A stretch of DNA of 64,000 nucleotides from Juglans regia (Eukaryota; Streptophyta; Magnoliopsida; Fagales; Juglandaceae). This document shows, piece after piece, positions 57,493 through 64,000 of the stretch. The stretch covers positions 62,001-126,000 of the forward strand of contig NC_049913.1 in the NCBI RefSeq assembly GCF_001411555.2, in the 5' to 3' direction. The notes under the pieces were generated by a model. The model saw nothing but the letters and a program-made list of their open reading frames with translations. It did not search any database and had not been told where the DNA came from. The stretch's first letter is position 1. Every line of letters begins with the position of its first letter. The position numbers and the translations under genes are program-made.

Positions 57493-60400
57493 TCAAGACG
57501 ATCTGCCAGAGGACTGACCACTCTTGCTAGCACTACCTGTATCTTTTCTTGAAACAGACCGCTGCATGATCCGGATAGGAATTCCACCCAAATCAAAGTC
57601 TTCCTTCAATGATTTTGTTAGGAACCTGAGGTCTGTATCCAAGAGTTGTTTCTTCCCACTCACAAAGGCAACAAAAGTGGGTGGTCGGGCCTTCACCTGG
57701 GTGAAGTATTTGATCTTGGGCTGTGCAGCCTGATCTTTCCAAGAATGCCTGCTCATAACCTGCTCAAACAAAGAGGGGAGAGAGAGAGAGAGAGAGAGAG
57801 ATATTTCTTCCATATTAGAAACTTCTTTTTTTTTTTTCATTGACCCAAAGGATATTGGCCCATATTAAAAGTTGAGTAATGATATATGTAAAATCTTTTT
57901 ACAACTTTTTATCTAGCCATGTTTTAAAAATGGGGGTCTTTATGTAAAGTGATGTTACTTTTTATAAGTTAATTTTACAAAAATGCCCCTAATTTAAAAC
58001 ATAGTTGTATAAAAGGTTGTAAAAATGATTGTATGTCTATAATTTTACTTAAAAGAGTATGCAGGCTTTCAGACTAAAAGGGTAAAAAAAAAAAAAAAAG
58101 GCCTTTTCTACTTACCTTGCGCAACCAACGATTGAGACGAGCTGTAGACAATCTTAGACACCATTTTTCATATGTATCAATAACCTGGCGTATGACAGCT
58201 ATCCGGCCCCTTCCCTCCAATGCTGAAATGAACACAACGGGTATTCCTGTAACCTGCTGACAAAGTGGTGCCACAGCTAAATTACAGAATTCATTGTCAT
58301 TTGGAGCCCATGGTCAATATATATCCTGCAAAAGAAAAAATAGTAGAAAACACACTGACATGCATGCACACAGAGAATGGACAATTATGTTTCTGTATAA
58401 TGAAACCAAGAGAACAGAAGTTCATCGTCCAATATCTAGCACTTACCATGTGTCCTATTTTACTTTTATTTTTTGGCACCAGGTGTCTGAGAACTTATTT
58501 GTAGTGCATTTAAGAATTGAATTAAAATATTGAAGGCTGCGCAAGCAGTTAACATTGGATGGACCACCAAAAAACCAGAGTGGAAGCCCTAGAGTGGCAT
58601 GATGCTAATTAGCACTGCAGTAAATCTTAAATCAAGCTCCCGCACACTGTTTAAGTCCATAAAGGATGTTATCCAAACCAGACATTTTCCTTCATTTCCC
58701 ACAACTGAATGATATTACACGTAGCTAATTCACACTTGGATATTTGAAAGTTACTTTAGAATGAAACCAAATCGATTGCAATCATAACAGGTCAATAATG
58801 GGCTGCTGAACATTCACACTTTTTTTTCTAAACAAGTCTATCTTTTAGTAAGAGTGCAGAGAGGCGCAACCCAGGTTGTAACGCCCCAATGGAAGGCCCA
58901 AACCACATGGCCTATACTCCAAAAGGACTAGTCAATGATACAATTAAAGCCCCATTGGAACCTTATAAATAGTAAGAACTTCTCCTTCCCAAGCAATGTA
59001 GGATCCCATACACCACCTACCTTTATCCATATCATATGGGGTATCACAATCTACCCCCCTTAAATTCCCGACGTCCTCGTCGGGCCAGTCCATTGTAGGT
59101 GGCACGGCTCAAGTCCCACATTTCTGGTTGGGATAGGCTCTGATACCATTTGTAACGCCCCAATGGAAGGCCCAAACCACATGGCCTATACTCCAAAAGG
59201 ACTAGTCAATGATACAATTAAAGCCCCATTGGAACCTTATAAATAGTAAGAACTTCTCCTTCCCAAGCAATGTAGGATCCCATACACCACCTACCTTTAT
59301 CCATATCATATGGGGTATCACACAGGTACATGGATAGTATACATGAATAGCTCTGATCAGGGAGATGGAATACAAAAGGACAATCAATATAACTACGGCA
59401 GTCAGAGCTACTCTGCACCACCATCCAAACATATACAAGTAGAAGATATACATAGATAAAAGAGAAATATTTGTTTCACAAAGGGATTTCATAAAATTAA
59501 ACTTACAAATTGACGTGGCTTGCTTGACACATTAGATCTATTTTAATGGAAAAAAACTTTACAATCTCATGTACCCTAACAAGCCACATCAATTAGTGAG
59601 TTTACGTTTGTGAACTAGTACTTCCCTAGATATAATACCAGGCACCTAGAGAAATAAGTTATGTATTTATCATAAACAGGCCAACCTGGGGTATGTTTGT
59701 CTGGATTTCTAGAGGGACAGCTTCCATAACCTTTGCATATAAATTCTTATTTTGTTTCCCGCTTAGAAGATCCATCTTGTTCACGATCACGACCAAACCA
59801 CGCCCTTCTTCCACTGCTCGTCTTGCTATAACCACTTCATCATGCTTCATACTTCGTCTAGCTTTTGCAATCTGATCATTGATTGTATAAAAAATAAGCA
59901 AAATATGTTTGAGATATAGCAAAGAAATGTCCCCCAAGTGATAGAAAACCCAAGAAGAACTCAGATATGCTTCTGGTATATTCATGTCATTAAAATAGTC
60001 ATTCTGTAATCAAAAGCCATCACTGGGCTAGCAAGTTGTAATCCCACTGGGTGGGACACCCTTAGCAAGATACAACATCATGAATTATAGCATTACGTTT
60101 TCTGATTCACAGATCATTGTGGTTCAGAAATCAGCAACTAAATACAGCACGCCCCATACTCATGTTTTATGATGGGAGAATTTAACAAAAATAATTCAGT
60201 TGGAGCATAATGTGCCACTTCCAAGAGGAGTAACCGTCACCACTAATAACTTATTAATGAAATATCTTTAATATGAACTTATTTACTAAGTAGCTAAGCA
60301 AATCTGTCAAAGAGGAACCAAGCATTCAAAAGCACAGAACTAAAATAACAAAATATATGTCAATTGTTGATCTGCTTGGCCTTTGCCTTTGATTCCTTTT

Positions 60401-63400
60401 CAAAAATGGAAAGATCCTCTGGATATTTATCAGACTTATAATTTTTATGTTTCATGTAAGTTTAATGAAAAACTAAATGAAAATAATAATAGAATCACTT
60501 TATTTGGGTTCTCAAACTAGCATACCACATTTTGGAATGTGAGTTCCAGAACCATACAAATGATCAAATTTCTGGTGAAACTGCAATTTGGTGTCTTAAC
60601 AGGAACCTAAAACATCATAGGACAGTCATAGGTGAAAGATCGACATGATGCAATGACACACCTCATCTGCATCAAGGACCAAAGCAACTACATGAGCCCT
60701 CATTAGACTCTTTCTGGACTGGACAATGCTCAAAGATGATGGTCCTTTCTCCTGTTTTGTCCTTTGCAACCAACCTGCTGTATCAACCTGCAAAAGAAGC
60801 ACCAATGTCAACCAGCATAATCACAAATTGAAGATAAGAATCTTCAACAACCATAGAAATTAAAATTTCAATTTAGAAAGTATAGCTAATAACAATTATA
60901 GTCACCAGGCTCTATAGAACACACCGTGTTCAAGTATTATCAAGACCAAGAAAGCCAGCTATTCAACATCTCACATTTGATAATAAAACAACCTTACTGG
61001 AAAACATCAAAGAAAAAAATTCCAGAACAATTTAAGCTAAAGAAGATAGGATAAATCAGTAGTCACCATCAGTGTATGAACTTCAAGAACACTGTCAAAC
61101 TTGAAGACAAGGAAAGCATTATGGCGGAGCTGAAGAATTTTGTCTTTCACACTTTAATGCTTTGGTTTTCTGCTGTTTTACTAAATGGGAACAATGTCTA
61201 TGATTTCTTGTCTTTAATTTATCGCTCTTAGAATGTACTTAGGGGTCTTTCTGTATACTTCTTGTGTACAAGGGCTACGCCTACTTCATTCATATCAATA
61301 ATATTTATCTCTTACTTATTAAAAAAAAAAGGAGTTGGTTTAGGAAAATGCTATAAGGAAAGGTGAGCTTTTAGATTGCCAAGTTTACAAATGGCTTGTG
61401 AAAAGAACATTAACAATGACCATGCATGAAGGAACTCCATTAATTCTGAGTATTGAGAGTGGCAATAACTCAACCAAAAAGAGAGGGCAAAATAACAAAT
61501 CAAAACAGAAAGAACAAGAAAAACAAAACTAAAGAACAAACAGCAAAGAAAAAATCTCTTTCTACACATTTTTTTTTACATATGAACGATAAATTTTATT
61601 AATAAGATAATAGGCATAGCCCCAGAGCACAAGACTAATGCATGTGTCAGAATCAGAGCTGAAATAACTCATAATGTATACATGAGTATAACTCATAACG
61701 ATCTGTATAAAAATCTCTTTCTACAGGACGTATACATGAGTAACACATAACTAGGATTTACTACCGAAATAAGAAAATCATGGGCACTTAGTTCGTGCCC
61801 AAAGGAACAAGGTTTTAAATAATAAAGCTTTCAGCTCATCCATTGTCCGCTCATGATATTCAAAACTTCTATCGTTTCTCTCCCTCCAGATGCACCAACA
61901 CTTAAAATTTTTCATAAATTAAAAACAGGACACCAAGGAAATACGATGTTTACCAGATATATTGTTCTTCCTTGAAATTCAAAATGTTCTCTAATTGAAT
62001 CTCTTGTCAAGCCAGCTTCTGGACCCACCAAAACACGATCTTCTTGTAACAATGTATTCAGCAAGGTTGACTTTCCAACATTAGGCCGTCCTACAATTGC
62101 TAACTGTAATGGCAGCTTACTTTCCTCAACTTCACTAGACTCATTGTCCTCACCATTGCCTTGATTAGCTCCATCTAGGAGTAGTAAAAGTGCAAAGTAG
62201 GTATTTAACAGGAAAAAGAAAACAAACAATTGATGGGATGACCTCACTGTTCCCTCTTTTTTGTCAAAAATCAATTGAAGTTGTGAACTATAGGCAAGAT
62301 ACCGAAAAAAAACTATATGCACGTTTTTCATGTCAAGAATGTATACTAGAAGCAAATTCTAAGGATGTTGGAATCTAAAAAAAAAAAGTAATTTTTTTTG
62401 TACAAGAAAATGTGTTAAAAATATAACTGATATGGCAAGAGCAAAATTTTCAAGGTTGGATGACAAATCCTATTTGAAAATGAGGCTTTCTTACCATTTA
62501 AGACTGGAAGCATATAATCCTCGAGCATAGGTTTAAGAACTTCATAAAGTTCTGTCATACCCAGTCCAGTCTCAGCAGATATAGCAATAGGATCCCCAAA
62601 TCCTAACCTATAGGCTTCATCAGCAGCTGCCTTAAGAGAGCTACTACCATCAAAAACTGACTCGCACTTATTCATTGCTACTATAAGCTTAATTCCGGAG
62701 GCATGTCGACGTAGCCACTTTCCAACCTCCACATCAAGGGGGTGAAGTCCAGCTCTAATCACAAGATAAAGACAGAAAATAATTTAAATCAAAACAAAAG
62801 AAACCAAAATACAACAAAATTATGCACACTAGCATATACTTCAGATACAATTTTGGGAGGAGAAGGTGTAATCTATGTCAACAATTCCATCAATCAGAAG
62901 TAACCCCATTTCTACGAAAAGTTTAAATTGCACTATCCATTCATATTGCCCCATAAACAGCAAAATAACCGAGAGGTATATGCACATTACAATTGACCAA
63001 TTGTAATTAGAAAAATATAAATCATTCTTTCTTTAACATAAATCTCTTTGCATTATTTTTCCCTCATATTCATCCTCGCATTCCCCCGACTCAAATTATA
63101 TTTTCATATTCAAATGAGTTTCAGTATATAAAATAAAACTAAAAAACCAAAAAATAATTCCAAAAAGTCATCCATGAAAACAACCTCATGTCTATGAGGA
63201 ATACTGCAAACTGAGACCTTGCTAGCACATTTGCTGTCATTCTTGAAGTTCGGTCAAGAATAGACCCCAAAGATGATGATGTTTCTAAGCCAGCCGAATC
63301 CAACACTCTAAATCGCAGATCACCCAACTTGGCAACACCTTCTCTTATATCCCGAGTAACATGATCATCCGGTGTATTATAAACAAGAGCCTCCCTCCTC

Positions 63401-63995
63401 CGAATTAAACTAACATTTCACCACAAAAAAAAAAAACAGAGAAAAATTGATCAACAATAAATATAAAATCAAAATCATCCAAATGATACTAATTTACATT
63501 TCTACCACACTTTATAGAGATATAAACATGTAAAACTGAAGCTGACCGGTTAAACAGCGCTGACTTGCCCACATTTGGGCGCCCAACTATTATTACAGTT
63601 GGAAGCAAATTAATGTCAATCTTGGTGAAATCCACGGGTTTTTTGAACATGCCTTTTACTTCATTTCCGGTAACGCCATCCTCATCATCAGATCTGAAAT
63701 CCACACATGACTCTTCTGAAAGACCACTTGCATTATTACACGAATCAGGATCCAACCGTTCATTTTCAGCCAGCATGCAAAGTCCCGCCTTAGACTGAAC
63801 CACACTAGGTGGACGCATGCTCAAGATCAACCTGGAGAAATCCGAAACGGAAGATGTGCTTTGGTTGTCATTGATAACGGCGCCACTACATAGTGATTCT
63901 GTAAATCAACAAAATCATCAACAAACACAGAGTCTCCTGGTCAAGTTTATTGTCACCGAAATGAAGCAAGCACTTGAACTTGTACCTGTTGCCAT
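57493..63995 (-). CDS. Der/EngA-type double-GTPase (plant EngA homologue)
   Basis: Nine minus-strand exons with GT-AG borders join in frame to 594 residues: 63995-63986, 63898-63547, 63409-63185, 62754-62495, 62174-61954, 60787-60662, 59871-59686, 58253-58116 and 57759-57493 (stop). Two G domains follow each other: GRPNVGKS (about 109-116), DSAG (158), NKCE (224) and SAETGLG; then GRPNVGKS (311), DTAG (358), NKMD (429) and SALEG (470). A KH-like C-terminal domain ([20 protein letters not shown] to [10 protein letters not shown]) closes the protein. This is the Der/EngA family acting in large ribosomal subunit assembly. It looks closest to the Arabidopsis At5g39960-type EngA; plastid or mitochondrial location is not decided. 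The first exon (MATG-E junction) is the least certain part. Confidence 0.92.
57779..57802. repeat. (GA)n microsatellite in Der intron 8
   Basis: About 12 GA units just upstream (in gene orientation) of the last exon. Confidence 0.85.
58877..59322 (-). mobile_element. TRIM retrotransposon, very young copy, in Der intron 7
   Basis: Two 172-bp LTRs (58877-59048 and 59151-59322) appear identical base for base. They flank a 102-bp interior with the initiator tRNA-Met primer site TGGTATCAGAGCC on the minus strand (complement at about 59137-59149) and a purine tract next to the other LTR. A perfect 5-bp duplication CAGGT flanks it (58872-58876, 59323-59327). It is the same family and orientation as the older copy at 5414-5861. 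It lies in the sense orientation within the gene's intron. Confidence 0.95.
59488..59622. mobile_element. Fold-back MITE in Der intron 7
   Basis: TTAAACTTACAAATTGACGTGGC on the left is mirrored by GCCACATCAATTAGTGAGTTTA on the right, around TTAGATCTA and CTTTACAATCT. It is a relative of 21190-21365. Confidence 0.6.
61098..61331 (+). mobile_element. 5'-truncated LINE tail in Der intron 5
   Basis: About 230 bp homologous to the end of ORF2 and 3' UTR of the LINE at 1-4453 ([28 protein letters not shown], then the tail) and ending in ten A. It is antisense to the host gene. Confidence 0.8.
61570..61905 (-). mobile_element. 5'-truncated LINE tail in Der intron 5, opposite orientation
   Basis: It begins at a T-run (the A-tail on the minus strand) with AGGCATAGCCCC family 3'-UTR sequence. 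It continues with a degraded CWCIWRERN...ERTMDELK coding end near 61800-61905. It faces the preceding LINE tail, tail to tail. Confidence 0.7.
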
Positions 63996-64000
63996 CTTGA

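Overview
The window is nuclear DNA of a flowering plant. It has plant-type introns, three recognisable plant genes, and LINE-L1, Ty1/copia, TRIM, CACTA, hAT, Mutator-like and Tourist-like elements. The many GATGAGATGAGATG-rich Tourist-like MITEs and the AT-rich intergenic DNA would fit a woody eudicot such as a Fagales/Juglandaceae tree. That placement is an impression and is not proven here. All calls were made by reading the sequence and translating exons by hand; no database was searched.

Layout. 1-9.4 kb: two decayed L1-type LINEs (one +, cut by the window start; one -). The second is interrupted by two TRIM retrotransposons and a small 5'-truncated LINE. 10.6-16.1 kb (+): the last five exons of a YacP-like NYN-domain nuclease gene, with another LINE piece and MITEs in its introns; its 5' exons are not visible. 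17.8-18.9 kb: a non-autonomous hAT element with a perfect 8-bp target duplication, carrying degraded fragments of two unrelated host genes. 19-35.7 kb: mostly gene-poor AT-rich DNA with MITEs, microsatellites, an LTR-like segment and a small CACTA-type element (26.5-29.2 kb). 36.1-38.2 kb (+): an apparently intact three-exon NAC transcription factor of the NAC035/LOV1 type. 38.2-44 kb: intergenic DNA with a local duplication, an eroded copia gag trace and an RNA-hairpin-like inverted repeat. 44.6-50.7 kb: a decayed CACTA (En/Spm) complex with two + strand transposase-type genes, a divergent - strand ORF and many TTCGAA palindromes. 50.9-56.2 kb (-): a decayed Ty1/copia element with TA...TA LTR ends, interrupted by a hAT-like element. 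56.4-57.3 kb: another hAT-like element. 57.5-64.0 kb (-): an apparently complete nine-exon gene for a Der/EngA double-GTPase, with a very young TRIM in intron 7 and two opposed LINE tails in intron 5.

The three host genes show no functional link to each other. The nuclease is related to proteins acting on ribosome-associated RNA, the Der GTPase family acts in ribosome assembly, and the NAC factor is a transcriptional regulator. Most other coding-looking sequence is transposable-element debris. The most unusual objects are the hAT element with two captured host fragments, the CACTA complex with its palindromic repeats, and the precisely dateable nest of insertions.
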